DNA of 64,000 bases from Microbacterium abyssi (GCF_015277895.1 NZ_CP063815.1:186001-250000); one strand, 5' to 3'; shown: positions 51,235 to 60,747, numbered from the stretch's first letter. The notes: generated from the letters alone by a model not told the origin. A program made the numbers and translations.

Positions 51235-52137
51235 TCAGAAGTCGGCGATGATGAGCTTCTTCATCTCCATCATCTTCGCGTATGCGCCGGGACGCTCCAT
51301 GAGTTCGCCCATGTTCGCCGGCACGATCTGCCAGCTGAGCCCGTAGCGATCGGCGAGCCACCCGCACACCTCGGCGTCGGGCACTGCGGTGAGCGCGTCC
51401 CAGTAGTGGTCGATCTCGTCCTGGTCGGCGCAGCGGACCTCGAGAGAGACGCCGCACGTGAACGAGAAGTCCTGTTCGGCGGCGGAGTCCATCATCGAGA
51501 ACCACTGCCCTGCGAGCCGGAACTCACCGAACATGACGTCGCCGCCCTCGGCCGCTCCCCTGTGCTCGGGGTACTCGGCGATGTAGCCGACACCGGCATC
51601 GGGGAACAGCGACGAGTAGAACTCGGCCGCCTCGCGCGCGTTGCCCTCTGCGGGCCCGCCGAACATCAGCTGCGGGATGAGGAAGGGGCGCGAGTCGCCC
51701 TCGGGGTGGGTGAGGATCAGCTGCCAGCTCACGCCGTAGCGATCCTCGACCCAGCCGTAGCGGGGGCTGAACGGATACTCGTCGAGCTCCATGAGCACGC
51801 GGCCGCCGTCGGCCAGCGCCGCCCAGGTCTCGTCGAGGCGCGCGCGGGCGGCATCCCGGTCTCCGTCGAACCGCAGCGGATCGAAGTTCAGCATGAACGA
51901 CACCGACGGATTCGGACGGAACTCCGACCCGGCGTTGATCAGCGTCAGCCGGTACCCGTCGATCACGACATCCACCGTCAGGGTCTTGCCTGCGAACTCG
52001 GCCTGCCAGTCGGGGACGTCGTCCGGGTAGGTGGCGACGACCGTGGCGGTCGCATTCGGGAAGACCTCGGCATAGAACTCGCCGGCCTCGTCGGCATTCC
52101 GGTCGAACCAGATGTTGGGGATGATCTTCTGAGACAT
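51235..52137 (-). CDS. VOC-family (PhnB / 3-demethylubiquinone methyltransferase-like) protein, two domains
   Basis: A 300-residue protein with two copies of the PhnB-type VOC module. Domain 1 starts with KIIPNIWFDRNADEAGEFY and has the closing YGWVEDRYGVSWQLI. Domain 2 starts with IPQLMFGGPAEGNAREAAEF and closes with ADRYGLSWQIVP. Function in the family is mostly unknown; the fold can bind small molecules. The ATG at 52137 (MSQKI) is chosen because the first domain starts there. Confidence 0.88.
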   Translation of the reverse strand: MSQKIIPNIWFDRNADEAGEFYAEVFPNATATVVATYPDDVPDWQAEFAGKTLTVDVVIDGYRLTLINAGSEFRPNPSVSFMLNFDPLRFDGDRDAARARLDETWAALADGGRVLMELDEYPFSPRYGWVEDRYGVSWQLILTHPEGDSRPFLIPQLMFGGPAEGNAREAAEFYSSLFPDAGVGYIAEYPEHRGAAEGGDVMFGEFRLAGQWFSMMDSAAEQDFSFTCGVSLEVRCADQDEIDHYWDALTAVPDAEVCGWLADRYGLSWQIVPANMGELMERPGAYAKMMEMKKLIIADF

Positions 52138-52245
52138 CTCGACTCCTTTGTCGCGACAGTTCCCGCGTGAGTACAGCGTGCTCCGGAGCGCATGGGGAAA
52201 CAAGGGGGTTGTGCCCCTTTCGCCCACCGTGCTTAGGGTGGAGCG

Positions 52246-53307
52246 ATGGCTTCTCTCGCAGAGTTCACGCTCGAATGGACCTCCTGGCTCGGCACGCTCA
52301 TCGCCGCGCTCGTGGCGATCGTCGTGGTGGCGGCGATCGTGATCGGCGTGCGGTTCATCGCGGGGCGCACCCGCGGCCGCTCCGCCTGGATCGCCGACCT
52401 GGAACGCCGCATCCGCACACCCGGGATGACGCTGGCACTCGTCATCGCCGCCTGGATCGTGTGCGCGGCGACCGCTCCGGCGGCGCTGCCCTGGTGGCCG
52501 GTTCTGGAGCGCCTCCTCCTGATCGTGACCGTGCTGGTCGGCGCCTGGCTGCTCTCGACGCTGGTGACGTTCGGCATGGAGCGGCTCATGCAGTACGACA
52601 GCCGGAAGGGCACGACGGGTGCCGAGGCGCGTCGCCGGCAGACGCAGCTCACGGTGCTCAATCGCCTCGTCGTCGTGCTGATCGGCGTCATCGCGATCGG
52701 CGTCGTGCTGTTCTCGTTCCCCGAGGTGCGGGCGGTGGGCACCAGCATCCTGGCGTCGGCCGGTGTGGTCAGCATCATCGCGGGCCTCGCGGCGCAGTCG
52801 ACCCTCGGCAACCTGATCGCCGGGGTGCAGATCGCGTTCACCGATGCCATCCGCGTCGGCGACGTGGTCGTGATCGAGGGCGAGTGGGGGCGGATCGGCG
52901 AGATCAACCTGTCGTACGTCGTCGTCTACATCTGGGACGAGCGCCGGCTGATCCTGCCGTGCACCTACTTCACGTCGCAGCCGGTGGAGAGCTGGACGCG
53001 GAGATCCGACAAGATCCTCGGCACCGTCTACATGGACCTCGACTGGCGGGTACCCGTGGATGCCGCGCGCGAGAAGTTCATGGAGATCATCGAGGGATCG
53101 GATGCCTGGGATCGTCGTGCCGCGAACGTCCTGGTGACCGGGTCAGAGGGCGGGCACGTGACGCTGCGGTTCCTGATGTCGTCGAAGGACTCGGGTGACC
53201 AGTGGGATCTGCGGTGCCTGGTGCGCGAGCAGATGGTCACCTGGCTGCAGCGGGAGCACCCGGAGGCGCTGCCGGTCAGTCGCGTGGTGCTCGATCGTCA
53301 GGAGTAG
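52246..53307 (+). CDS. MscS-family mechanosensitive ion channel
   Basis: A 353-residue membrane protein. Four hydrophobic segments lie in the first 190 residues. The pore-lining helix and beta domain follow as VSIIAGLAAQSTLGNLIAGV, then IRVGDVVVIEGEWGRIGEIN. The C-terminal cytoplasmic part is ordinary. Such channels release solutes on osmotic downshift. Its last 32 bp overlap the minus-strand inhibitor gene. Confidence 0.9.
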   Translation: MASLAEFTLEWTSWLGTLIAALVAIVVVAAIVIGVRFIAGRTRGRSAWIADLERRIRTPGMTLALVIAAWIVCAATAPAALPWWPVLERLLLIVTVLVGAWLLSTLVTFGMERLMQYDSRKGTTGAEARRRQTQLTVLNRLVVVLIGVIAIGVVLFSFPEVRAVGTSILASAGVVSIIAGLAAQSTLGNLIAGVQIAFTDAIRVGDVVVIEGEWGRIGEINLSYVVVYIWDERRLILPCTYFTSQPVESWTRRSDKILGTVYMDLDWRVPVDAAREKFMEIIEGSDAWDRRAANVLVTGSEGGHVTLRFLMSSKDSGDQWDLRCLVREQMVTWLQREHPEALPVSRVVLDRQE

Positions 53308-53638
53308 CCGCATCACGGACGGCGTCGACGAGTTCGCGCCATGCGCCCTGCAGTTCCGAATCGGCGAGTTCTCGCTCGCGCTGCTCCTGCGCCATGCGCA
53401 CGCGGATGCTCCACACATAGCGGTCGGCCCCGGCATCCGTGTCGGACGGAGCATCCCAGGGGCAGCGCTCGATGAGCGCGATCCAGACGCGGGCCTCGGG
53501 TCGCGGCGGTTCGACCTGCCAGCGACGGCGGATGCCGGCGATGCCGCCCGAGCGGACGACGGCCACGACGACACGGTCGTCGTCGTCCGGTGTCTCGCTC
53601 GGTGTCTCGTCACTCGGTGCGTCGAGTTCCCTCGGCAT
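53276..53638 (-). CDS. Emfourin-like protease inhibitor paired with M4 metalloprotease
   Basis: A 120-residue protein. The core RVVVAVVRSGGIAGIRRRW (from residue 22) matches the emfourin family (protealysin inhibitor), which has the pattern V-x-R-S-G-G-F-A-G. It is coded directly downstream of an M4 protease and overlaps it by 29 bp, the arrangement of known protealysin-emfourin operons. It would keep the intracellular protease inactive. Confidence 0.82.
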   Translation of the reverse strand: MPRELDAPSDETPSETPDDDDRVVVAVVRSGGIAGIRRRWQVEPPRPEARVWIALIERCPWDAPSDTDAGADRYVWSIRVRMAQEQRERELADSELQGAWRELVDAVRDAATPDDRAPRD

Positions 53639-54662
53639 CCAGCACTCCCACGGTCGTCCACGCGTCGCGTACTGCGGCGGTCACCTCCTCACCGTACTCG
53701 CGCTCGGCCGCGGACACAGTGGCATCCGCGAACTCGCGGAACGTCGCCGTGGCCGACAGCCCACCGGTGAGCGCCCGGTACCAGACGGTGCCCGCGCGCT
53801 CCCAGGCATTGCCGCCGAGCGTGCGGGCGGCCAGGGCGAAGGCCCGGTTCGGGATGCCCGAGTTGATGTGCACTCCGCCGTTGTCCTCGGCGGTCTGCAC
53901 GAAGTCGCTCATGTGCGCCGGCTGCGGATCCTTGCCGAGCTCGTCGTCGTCGTAGGCCGTGCCGGGCTCGATCATGGATCGCAGCGCCTTGCCCTGCACC
54001 TCGTCGGTGAAGATGCCCGCACCGATCAGCCAGGTCGCCTGCTCGGCGGTCTGCCCCTCGGCGAACTGTTCGGTGAGCGCGCCGAAGACGTCGGCGATCG
54101 ACTCGTTCAGGGCGCCGGGTTGCCCCTGGTACTCGAGGTTCGCGGTGTGCTGGATCACGCCGTGCGCGAGCTCGTGGCCGATCACCGTGAGCGATCGTGT
54201 GAAGCCCAGGAACACCTCGCCGTCGCCGTCGCCGAACACCATGCGCTCGCCGTCCCAGAAGGCGTTGTCGTAGTCGGTGCCGTAGTGCACCGTGGCGTTC
54301 AGCGGTGCGCCGGCGCCGTCGAACGAATTGCGCTGGAACGCCGAGAGCAGCAGCTCGAACGTGGCGCCGAGACCGTCGAACGCCTCGTTCACCGACGCGT
54401 CGTCGACGGGTGGGTCGTCCTCTGCGCGCACCACGGCGCCCGGCAGGGTCTCGGTGCCACCCGCGTCGCTGATCGTGCGGTTCGGGGCATCCCCGAGTTC
54501 GGCGACGAGAGTGCCGTTCGCATCGATCGAGAAGTTGAGGCGGGCGCGGAACTGCGGGCGCCCGGCGAGCAGGGTCTGGCGCGCAGCATCCGCCGCCTTC
54601 ACGAAGCGCTCCGACTGGGCGAGGCGTGCGAGCAGGTACGCGGGAACGATGCTGTGGTCCAT
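53610..54662 (-). CDS. M4-family metallopeptidase, protealysin-like
   Basis: A 350-residue zinc protease of the thermolysin family with only a short propeptide. The N-terminus HSIVPAYLLARLAQ resembles the protealysin propeptide signature. The catalytic centre is VIGHELAHGVIQHTANLEY (HExxH), with the third ligand in GALNESIADVFGAL, and NGGVHINSGIPNRAF later. There is no signal peptide, consistent with cytoplasmic protealysin-like enzymes. ATG 54662 is chosen because the propeptide motif follows directly; upstream codons look like leader. Confidence 0.9.
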   Translation of the reverse strand: MDHSIVPAYLLARLAQSERFVKAADAARQTLLAGRPQFRARLNFSIDANGTLVAELGDAPNRTISDAGGTETLPGAVVRAEDDPPVDDASVNEAFDGLGATFELLLSAFQRNSFDGAGAPLNATVHYGTDYDNAFWDGERMVFGDGDGEVFLGFTRSLTVIGHELAHGVIQHTANLEYQGQPGALNESIADVFGALTEQFAEGQTAEQATWLIGAGIFTDEVQGKALRSMIEPGTAYDDDELGKDPQPAHMSDFVQTAEDNGGVHINSGIPNRAFALAARTLGGNAWERAGTVWYRALTGGLSATATFREFADATVSAAEREYGEEVTAAVRDAWTTVGVLDAEGTRRTE

Positions 54663-54733
54663 GTCGCTGACGATACGCGCGGGTGCCGACAGTGTCACGG
54701 CCTCTCCCAGCTCGCTCGCGTAGAATCGGCCCA

Positions 54734-56251
54734 ATGACCGGAGCCTTCACCGACAGCGCAGCCGACCTCGGCGACGGCCTCGATCCGGACGATCTCGCCA
54801 CCACGCTGCGCGTGCTGAAGCAACTGGACAGCATCAGCGAACAGCATCCGGATTACATCGCGGTCCGCCGCGCGACCGCCGCCATGTTCAAGGCCGTGAA
54901 GCGCGTGCGCCGCAAGGAGATCCGCGATGCGATCGCCGAGGCCGACAAGGCCGTCGTCGCGAAGACCGCGACCGGCGCTCCCGACCGCATCGACGACGAG
55001 ACGCGCGGCCACGACCTGAAGACGACGGCGGATGCTCCGACCGCAGGAGAATTGCTCAAGCCCCGCAACTGCTACATCTGCAAGCAGCCGTACACGCTCG
55101 TCGACGCGTTCTACCACCAGCTCTGCCCGGACTGCGCGCGCTTCAGCCACGGCAAGCGCAACGCCCGCACCGACCTCACCGGCCGCCGCGCGCTGCTCAC
55201 CGGCGGGCGCGCGAAGATCGGCATGCACATCGCGCTGCGCCTGCTCCGCGACGGCGCGCACCTGACGATCACGACGCGCTTCCCCCGCGACGCCGTGCGC
55301 CGCTTCTCGTCCCTGCCGGACGCCTCGGACTGGCTGCACCGGCTGCGCATCGTCGGCATCGACCTGCGCGACCCCGCCCAGGTGATCGCGCTCGCCGACT
55401 CCGTCGCCGCGCAGGGCCCGCTCGACATCCTCATCAACAACGCCGCACAGACCGTGCGGCGCTCGCCGGGTGCCTACTCGCTGCTGGCGGATGCCGAGAT
55501 GCAGCCGCTTCCCGACGGGCCACTGCCCGAGATGGAGACGTTCGGGCACACCGCCGACCCGCATCCGCAGGCGCTGCAGGCATCCGTCGACGCCAATCCG
55601 CTGCTGTCGGTCGCAGCCCTCGGCGGCACCGTGGCCGAGCAGGGCGGCCAGGCGCTGACGGCCGAAGACCTCGCAAGGCTCGCGATGGCACCGGGATCGT
55701 CGTCACTGGAGAAGCACGCCGACGGCTCGGCGATCGACGCCGGCGGTCTCGTGCCTGACACCGACCACGTCAACAGCTGGGTGCAGTCGGTCGAGCAGGT
55801 CGATCCGCTCGAGATGCTCGAGGTGCAGCTGGCGAACACCACCGCGCCGTTCCTGCTGATCAGCCGGCTGCGCGCCTCGATGGCGGCGTCGCCGGCGCAC
55901 CGCAAGTACGTCGTGAACGTCTCGGCGATGGAGGGGCAGTTCTCGCGCCGCTACAAGGGCCCAGGGCATCCGCACACCAACATGGCCAAGGCGGCGCTGA
56001 ACATGCTCACGCGCACCAGCGCCGGCGAGATGCTGGAGACCGACGGCATCCTGATGACCGCGGTCGACACCGGCTGGATCACCGACGAGCGCCCGCACCA
56101 CACCAAGGTGCGCCTCGCGGAGGAGGGCTTCCATGCCCCGCTCGACCTCGTCGACGGTGCGGCGCGCGTGTATGACCCGATCGTGCAGGGCGAGGCCGGA
56201 GTCGATGTGCACGGCGTCTTCCTGAAGGATTACAAGCCGAACCCCTGGTGA
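54734..56251 (+). CDS. Short-chain dehydrogenase/reductase with N-terminal helical and zinc-finger part
   Basis: A 505-residue SDR. Residues 1-100 are helical. A CxxC...CxxC zinc-finger-like knot follows (NCYICKQPYTL and LCPDCARFS). The SDR Rossmann fold starts at RRALLTGGRAKIGMHIALRL and has DILINNAAQTVR. The catalytic serine is in VVNVSAMEGQF, and the active-site Y-x-x-x-K region is replaced by HPHTNMAKAALNML, so the tyrosine is not obvious. A large insertion of about 100 residues lies between. Substrate is unknown. It is divergent from the protease gene. Confidence 0.85.
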   Translation: MTGAFTDSAADLGDGLDPDDLATTLRVLKQLDSISEQHPDYIAVRRATAAMFKAVKRVRRKEIRDAIAEADKAVVAKTATGAPDRIDDETRGHDLKTTADAPTAGELLKPRNCYICKQPYTLVDAFYHQLCPDCARFSHGKRNARTDLTGRRALLTGGRAKIGMHIALRLLRDGAHLTITTRFPRDAVRRFSSLPDASDWLHRLRIVGIDLRDPAQVIALADSVAAQGPLDILINNAAQTVRRSPGAYSLLADAEMQPLPDGPLPEMETFGHTADPHPQALQASVDANPLLSVAALGGTVAEQGGQALTAEDLARLAMAPGSSSLEKHADGSAIDAGGLVPDTDHVNSWVQSVEQVDPLEMLEVQLANTTAPFLLISRLRASMAASPAHRKYVVNVSAMEGQFSRRYKGPGHPHTNMAKAALNMLTRTSAGEMLETDGILMTAVDTGWITDERPHHTKVRLAEEGFHAPLDLVDGAARVYDPIVQGEAGVDVHGVFLKDYKPNPW

Positions 56252-56253
56252 GT

Positions 56254-56568
56254 TCAGCTGCTACGGCTGTTCGTCCTCAGCACGGCTTCGCTTCCCGCCA
56301 TCCACGCGGCGAACACGGCGGCGCCCGCGCTGAAGGAGACCAGCCTGGAATCCCATCTGCGGCGCCCGGAGGCGACGCCGCGCACGAGCGCGAGTCCGCC
56401 GAGAAGGTTCATGAGCCCCCACACGGCATTGACCCAGCGCGAGGAGTGGCGGCCTCCCAACGGCGTCAGATGCTCGTGGCCGGTTACGGCGGTGGCCAGG
56501 TGCGGTAGGGAGTTGGCACACAGAACGCCTGCGGCAACGGCGCCGGCCAGACGCTTCCGGTCACGCAT
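56254..56568 (-). CDS. Small hypothetical membrane protein
   Basis: A 104-residue protein with three hydrophobic segments: LAGAVAAGVLCANSLPHLAT, AVWGLMNLLGGLALVRGVA and LVSFSAGAAVFAAWMAGS. It is probably an inner-membrane protein of the small DUF family type common in actinobacteria. I do not recognise a named family. Its stop nearly abuts the SDR stop (convergent). Confidence 0.65.
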   Translation of the reverse strand: MRDRKRLAGAVAAGVLCANSLPHLATAVTGHEHLTPLGGRHSSRWVNAVWGLMNLLGGLALVRGVASGRRRWDSRLVSFSAGAAVFAAWMAGSEAVLRTNSRSS

Positions 56569-56717
56569 CTCGGTGCTCCTCTGCTCGTGTCGTATTCTTG
56601 CAGACCGCCGGCTTTGCTCGTCGACGAATCGCAGGACGATCTCGTAAGCGTGCGATCATGTCGGCGACGATCTTGGCCGATCCGTCCGACATCCGTGCAA
56701 CGGGCCCCCGGGTGACG

Positions 56718-56751
56718 ACGGGCCGGCGGTCGAGGCGACGCGCCGGCCCGT
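56718..56751 (-). terminator. Hairpin after the Nramp-like gene
   Basis: ACGGGCCGGCG (56718-56728) pairs perfectly with CGCCGGCCCGT (56741-56751), just past the Nramp-like stop at 56759 on the minus strand. No U-tract is present. The rest of 56569-56758 shows no gene. Confidence 0.65.
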
Positions 56752-56758
56752 AGCCTCC

Positions 56759-58066
56759 TCAGCTGACGAGGGTGATCACCAGCCGGATCGACAGCAGCAC
56801 CACGGCCACCAGTCCGATGATCCCGCACAGGTTCTGCCACCAGCGGTTGCGCATGTCGCCCATCAGCGTCACGCGGTTCGCCATGATGATGATCAGCGCT
56901 GCGAGGATCGGCGCGATGAGAACGGTCAGTGCCTGCGCGATGACGATCAGCTGCACCGGCGACGACTGGAAGACGACCGCGATGAGCACGCCGAACGCCA
57001 GGATGCCGCCGCTGACCAGCTTCGCTGTGGCCGAGCTCGACGAAGGACCCTTGCCCAGTCCGTCGGAGAGCATGGTCCCGCCCGCGGTGGCGTTGGCGAT
57101 CATCGAGGAGAACGCCGCGGCGAAGAAGCCCAGCCCGAAGATGGTCGCGCCGACCGGTCCGGCGAGGGGCTCGAAGACGCCGGCGAGGGCCACGATGGTC
57201 GGGGCGGCCTCACCGGTGTGGCCGAGGACGGCTGCGGCGACCACGATCACCAGTGCCGTCATGATCCCGGGCGCGACGATCCCGGGGATCGTGTCCACCA
57301 CGGTGACGTCGCGGTAGTCCGCCTCGGACCGGCCGCGCTCCTTCGTGCCGTACGAGGTGTAGAACGCGGCATTCACCGAGAAGTTGGTCCCGACGAGCGC
57401 CACGATCAGCAGCCAGGCGCCTCCCGGAGCTGTGGGGAGCAGACCGGCGCCGGCCGCAGCCCAATCCGGGTTCGCGATGAAAGCCGATGCGATGAACGTG
57501 ATGGACATGAGCGCCACCGCGACGACGAGAACCTTCTCGATGACGCGGTAGACGTTGCGCAGCAGCAGGATGCCGGCCACCACGACAGTGCAGATGACCG
57601 TCCACATGATCGGGCTGCCGCCGAGGAGCATCGACAGCCCGAGTCCCGAGCCGACCGCGTTGCCGACCGAGAAGCAGAGGGTGATCAGGAAGACGCCGAT
57701 TCCGGCGACGACGCCCACCCAGCCGCCCAGGTGATCCTTGATCGAGGAGATGAGCGAGATCGGCGACTTGATACCCAGTCGCACGCTCATGTCGGTGAGG
57801 AAGATCATGAGGATCGTCGATACGACGATCACCCAGATCAGCGCATACTGATAGCCGCTGCCGGCCTGGACAGCGGTGGTGAGGTTGCCCGGTCCGAACT
57901 GCCATGCCCCGGCCACGAAGGCCGGCCCGATGAGCGTCAGCTGCTGCCAGAACGACCGGCGGGTTCTGCGAGTTTCGACGATGTTCCTCATCGTCTCAGT
58001 CGAGACCCGGCCGTAGCCAGTGCCCGGGGTGGTCGAGGTGCGCCGCGTGGTCGATCGGTCACTCAT
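56759..58066 (-). CDS. Atypical Nramp-family transporter lacking the metal-site aspartate and methionine
   Basis: A 435-residue membrane protein with 11 predicted helices of the Nramp fold. Helix 1 reads AGAWQFGPGNLTTAVQAG, so the canonical DPGN is GPGN. Helix 6 reads VALVGTNFSVNAAFYTSYG, so the canonical MPH is absent. The D, N and M that hold manganese or iron are therefore mostly missing. It is downstream of a DHDPS-family aldolase under a LacI repressor, so an organic substrate is more likely than a metal. The fold assignment is secure, the function is not. Confidence 0.82.
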   Translation of the reverse strand: MSDRSTTRRTSTTPGTGYGRVSTETMRNIVETRRTRRSFWQQLTLIGPAFVAGAWQFGPGNLTTAVQAGSGYQYALIWVIVVSTILMIFLTDMSVRLGIKSPISLISSIKDHLGGWVGVVAGIGVFLITLCFSVGNAVGSGLGLSMLLGGSPIMWTVICTVVVAGILLLRNVYRVIEKVLVVAVALMSITFIASAFIANPDWAAAGAGLLPTAPGGAWLLIVALVGTNFSVNAAFYTSYGTKERGRSEADYRDVTVVDTIPGIVAPGIMTALVIVVAAAVLGHTGEAAPTIVALAGVFEPLAGPVGATIFGLGFFAAAFSSMIANATAGGTMLSDGLGKGPSSSSATAKLVSGGILAFGVLIAVVFQSSPVQLIVIAQALTVLIAPILAALIIIMANRVTLMGDMRNRWWQNLCGIIGLVAVVLLSIRLVITLVS

Positions 58067-58153
58067 GTGTGTTCTCCTTCATTGGAGGGCGACCCGATGG
58101 CCGCATAGTCGTCATTGACTGAGGTTCGACGCCTCGGTGACGCGCCGATGGTT

Positions 58154-58191
58154 CCGTCGGTGCTGCGACCGTGGGGCCGCAGCACCGACGG
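58154..58191 (-). terminator. Strong hairpin between aldolase and transporter genes
   Basis: CCGTCGGTGCTGCG (58154-58167) pairs perfectly with CGCAGCACCGACGG (58178-58191), 14 bp with a ten-base loop, 4 bp past the aldolase stop on the minus strand. It may end or attenuate the transcript before the Nramp-like gene. Confidence 0.7.
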
Positions 58192-58194
58192 GGT

Positions 58195-59133
58195 TCATGC
58201 GGGGACAGCGACCTTGCCGAGTCCGGCCAGGGCGAACGCCGCCGCGATCTCGGCATCCGCTCCTTCCGGCAGGGGCAGGAGGGGAGTGCGGACCGTCGCG
58301 TGATCCAGGATGCCGCGCTGCACGAGGCCCCACTTGAGGGCAACCGTGCCCTCCATGTGGGAGCCGCGGTGGTACACGTTCTGGGTCACAGGGAGCAGTC
58401 GTTCGTGGATGGCGTGCGCGGTCTCGTAGTCGCGCGCCTTGCCCGCAGCGATGAGCTCGACGAGCGGCTCCGGTGCGATGTTTCCGTAGCCGACGAGCAG
58501 CCCGTCCACATCGAACATCGTCGGCAGGAGGTACTCGTCGTGGCAGGAGAGGATCTGCAGCTCGGGGTACGCGGCCCGAAGCGCGGGGATCTCGGTGTAC
58601 CAGCGGCGCATGTTCCGCACGCCGTTCTTGGTCGCGAACACGCCCTCCTGGCCGGCGATCTCCAGCTGCGTGTCGAGGTCGTAGGTCGCCTTGGTGTTGT
58701 CGGGGTACTGGAACAGGATCAGCGGCAGGCCCGACTCCTCGTAGATCTCGCGATACCGCGACTGCGGCGCGCCCTGCTGGTATCCGAACCGCAGCCAGCC
58801 GTGGGAGGGGTAGACGAGCCCTGCCGCAGCGCCCGCGTCGACGGCGGCCTTCGCCTCCAGAGCGGCGGTCTTGTTGCCCTCCTTGGTGATGCCGGCCACG
58901 ACCGGGACGCGTCCGTCCGTCGAGGCGACGAACGCCCGGATGACGTCGAGCTGCTCGCGCTCGGTGAGGAAGGTGCCCTCACCCGCGTGGCCGAGCACGA
59001 CGAGGCTCTTGACGCCTTCGATCGAGCCGAGCCAGGAGCCGAGTCGCTGGATCGCGTCGAAGTCGACGTCTCCGTCCTCGGTGAACGGGGTGACAGGTGC
59101 GGGGCTGAGGCCGCGGAGATCGAGAGTCATCAT
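58195..59133 (-). CDS. Dihydrodipicolinate synthase/N-acetylneuraminate lyase family aldolase
   Basis: A 312-residue class I aldolase. It starts LRGLSPAPVTPFTEDGDVDF and has the pyruvate-carboxylate loop in VLGHAGEGTFLTERE, the catalytic tyrosine in FQYPDNTKAT and the Schiff-base lysine in VFATKNGVRN. These residues point to a catalytic aldol lyase/dehydratase on a keto acid, but not to DapA itself. The genes around it (LacI, transporter) are catabolic. ATG 59133 follows GAAGGAAACG. Confidence 0.9.
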   Translation of the reverse strand: MMTLDLRGLSPAPVTPFTEDGDVDFDAIQRLGSWLGSIEGVKSLVVLGHAGEGTFLTEREQLDVIRAFVASTDGRVPVVAGITKEGNKTAALEAKAAVDAGAAAGLVYPSHGWLRFGYQQGAPQSRYREIYEESGLPLILFQYPDNTKATYDLDTQLEIAGQEGVFATKNGVRNMRRWYTEIPALRAAYPELQILSCHDEYLLPTMFDVDGLLVGYGNIAPEPLVELIAAGKARDYETAHAIHERLLPVTQNVYHRGSHMEGTVALKWGLVQRGILDHATVRTPLLPLPEGADAEIAAAFALAGLGKVAVPA

Positions 59134-59188
59134 CGTTTCCTTCTCTGGTTGCTCTTCTTCGAGATTCTCGCGTGAGATCGTTACCGGG

Positions 59189-59212
59189 AACGTTTGCAAG
59201 AACGATTGCAAG
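59189..59212. promoter_or_regulatory. LacI-type operator in the divergent promoter
   Basis: AACGTTTGCAAG (59189-59200) is directly followed by AACGATTGCAAG (59201-59212). TTGCAA, itself self-complementary, occurs twice at 12-bp spacing. A further CGTT-ACCGGG-AACG palindrome overlaps its left edge. It lies between the aldolase and LacI genes and fits LacI-family half-sites. Confidence 0.6.
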
Positions 59213-59276
59213 TATCATCGACAGTGCGCATCGTGTCAAGAGGCCGAAGCTAGAATCGCGAGGGGAGGGGGTCGTG

Positions 59277-60296
59277 ATGGATACTCACGCCGAACGGCGC
59301 ATCGTGACGCTGAAGGATGTCGCCGCGGCATCCGGAGTCAGCGTCTCGACGGTCAGCCGCATCCTCGACGACCGGACGCCGCCTTCGCGCTCCGCCACCG
59401 CGGAGCGCGTGCGAGGCGTGGCGGACGATCTCGGCTACCGGCGGAACGTCTTCGCCTCCGGCCTTCGCCGCGGCGCGACCGGAACCATCGGTGTGCTGGT
59501 GCCCCGGCTCACCGACAACGTCATGGCCCTGATGTTCGAGGCGATCGAGAGGGCGGCGCGGTCGCGCAGTTCGTTCGCCGTCGTCGCGACCTGCGGTGAT
59601 GACCCGAACGAGGAGCGGCGCGCCACCGAGACGCTGCTCGGGCGCAACGTCGACGGGTTGATCCTTGCGACGGCCCGCTTGGACGACACGCTGCCGGCAT
59701 CCCTGCGTGAGCGTGGCGTGCCGCACGCGCTGGTGCTGCGCACCGATGGGCAGAGCCCTTCGGCGCTCGGAGATGACGAGTCGGGCGGTTACTTCGCTGT
59801 CCGCCATCTGATCGACCTCGGCCACCGTGACATCGCCCTGATCACCGGCCCGTGGTTCACCTCGAGCGCCCGCGACCGTCTTTCCGGGGCGCGGCGCGCG
59901 CTGGCGGAGGCGGGCCTGGAGCTGCCGGATGAACGTGTCATCTCGACCGGGTACGGCATCGAATCGGGCAATGAGGCCGCATCGCGACTTCTTGCAGACG
60001 AGCCCCGGCGCCCTACGGCGATTTTCGCGGCCAACGACAATCTCGCGATCGGCGCGATGACGGCCGTCGGCGCGGCCGGATTGACGGTCGGCACGGAGGT
60101 GTCCATCGTCGGGTACAACGACATCCCGCTCGCAGGGATGCTCCCGGTCCCTCTGACGACGGTGCGCACACCGTTCGACCAGATCGCCGCCAGCGCGATC
60201 GAGCTGTTGGATGCGACGGGCATCGGCCAGCATGTCACTCGCACGCTTCCCACCCTGATCCCGCGATCGTCCACAGCACCGCGCGCCGACCGGTAG
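59277..60296 (+). CDS. LacI-family transcriptional regulator
   Basis: A 339-residue repressor. The helix-turn-helix is [20 protein letters not shown] (from about residue 9), followed by the hinge region and the periplasmic-binding-like sensor ([49 protein letters not shown]). It is divergent from the aldolase-transporter genes and most likely represses them. ATG 59277 has GGGGAGGGGG before it; GTG 59274 is one codon longer. Confidence 0.9.
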   Translation: MDTHAERRIVTLKDVAAASGVSVSTVSRILDDRTPPSRSATAERVRGVADDLGYRRNVFASGLRRGATGTIGVLVPRLTDNVMALMFEAIERAARSRSSFAVVATCGDDPNEERRATETLLGRNVDGLILATARLDDTLPASLRERGVPHALVLRTDGQSPSALGDDESGGYFAVRHLIDLGHRDIALITGPWFTSSARDRLSGARRALAEAGLELPDERVISTGYGIESGNEAASRLLADEPRRPTAIFAANDNLAIGAMTAVGAAGLTVGTEVSIVGYNDIPLAGMLPVPLTTVRTPFDQIAASAIELLDATGIGQHVTRTLPTLIPRSSTAPRADR

Positions 60297-60357
60297 AGAT
60301 GCGACCGGCGAACGTATCGCTCTCGACAACCGAGTCGAATCGGCGGATGCTGGACGC

Positions 60358-60747
60358 ATGGCAGCTTTCACAGTGGATGGTGCGTTCAGCGGTTTCAGCG
60401 TCGACGACATCGACGCGGCGAAGGAGTTCTACGGAACGACGCTCGGGCTCGAGGTCGAGTCCAACCCGATGGGGTTCCTCGATCTGAAGCTGCCCGGCGG
60501 CGGATCGATCCTCGTCTACTCGAAGCCGAACCATACGCCGGCGAGCTTCACGATCCTGAACTTCCCGGTGGCCGATATCGATGCGGCGGTCGATGACCTC
60601 ATCTCCCGCGGTGTGCAGACGAAGATCTACAGCGATGCGGAGTTCGCATCCGACGAGCGCGGCATCGTGCGGGGCGAAGGCCAGGGGCCCGACATCGCGT
60701 GGTTCCGCGACCCGGCGGGCAACGTGCTCGCGGTCATGCAGGGCTGA
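60358..60747 (+). CDS. VOC-family (glyoxalase/bleomycin-resistance-like) protein
   Basis: A 129-residue single VOC domain: [20 protein letters not shown] at the start, [35 protein letters not shown], and [15 protein letters not shown] at the end. The usual metal glutamate/histidine set is not complete (SVDD at the first site), so it may bind rather than catalyse. It is followed by a SnoaL-like gene 10 bp on. Confidence 0.85.
   Translation: MAAFTVDGAFSGFSVDDIDAAKEFYGTTLGLEVESNPMGFLDLKLPGGGSILVYSKPNHTPASFTILNFPVADIDAAVDDLISRGVQTKIYSDAEFASDERGIVRGEGQGPDIAWFRDPAGNVLAVMQG

Noticed and set aside
58195..59133. The aldolase as biosynthetic dapA
   Set aside because: The neighbours are a LacI repressor and a transporter, not lysine biosynthesis genes, and the gene lies behind an inducible-type operator.
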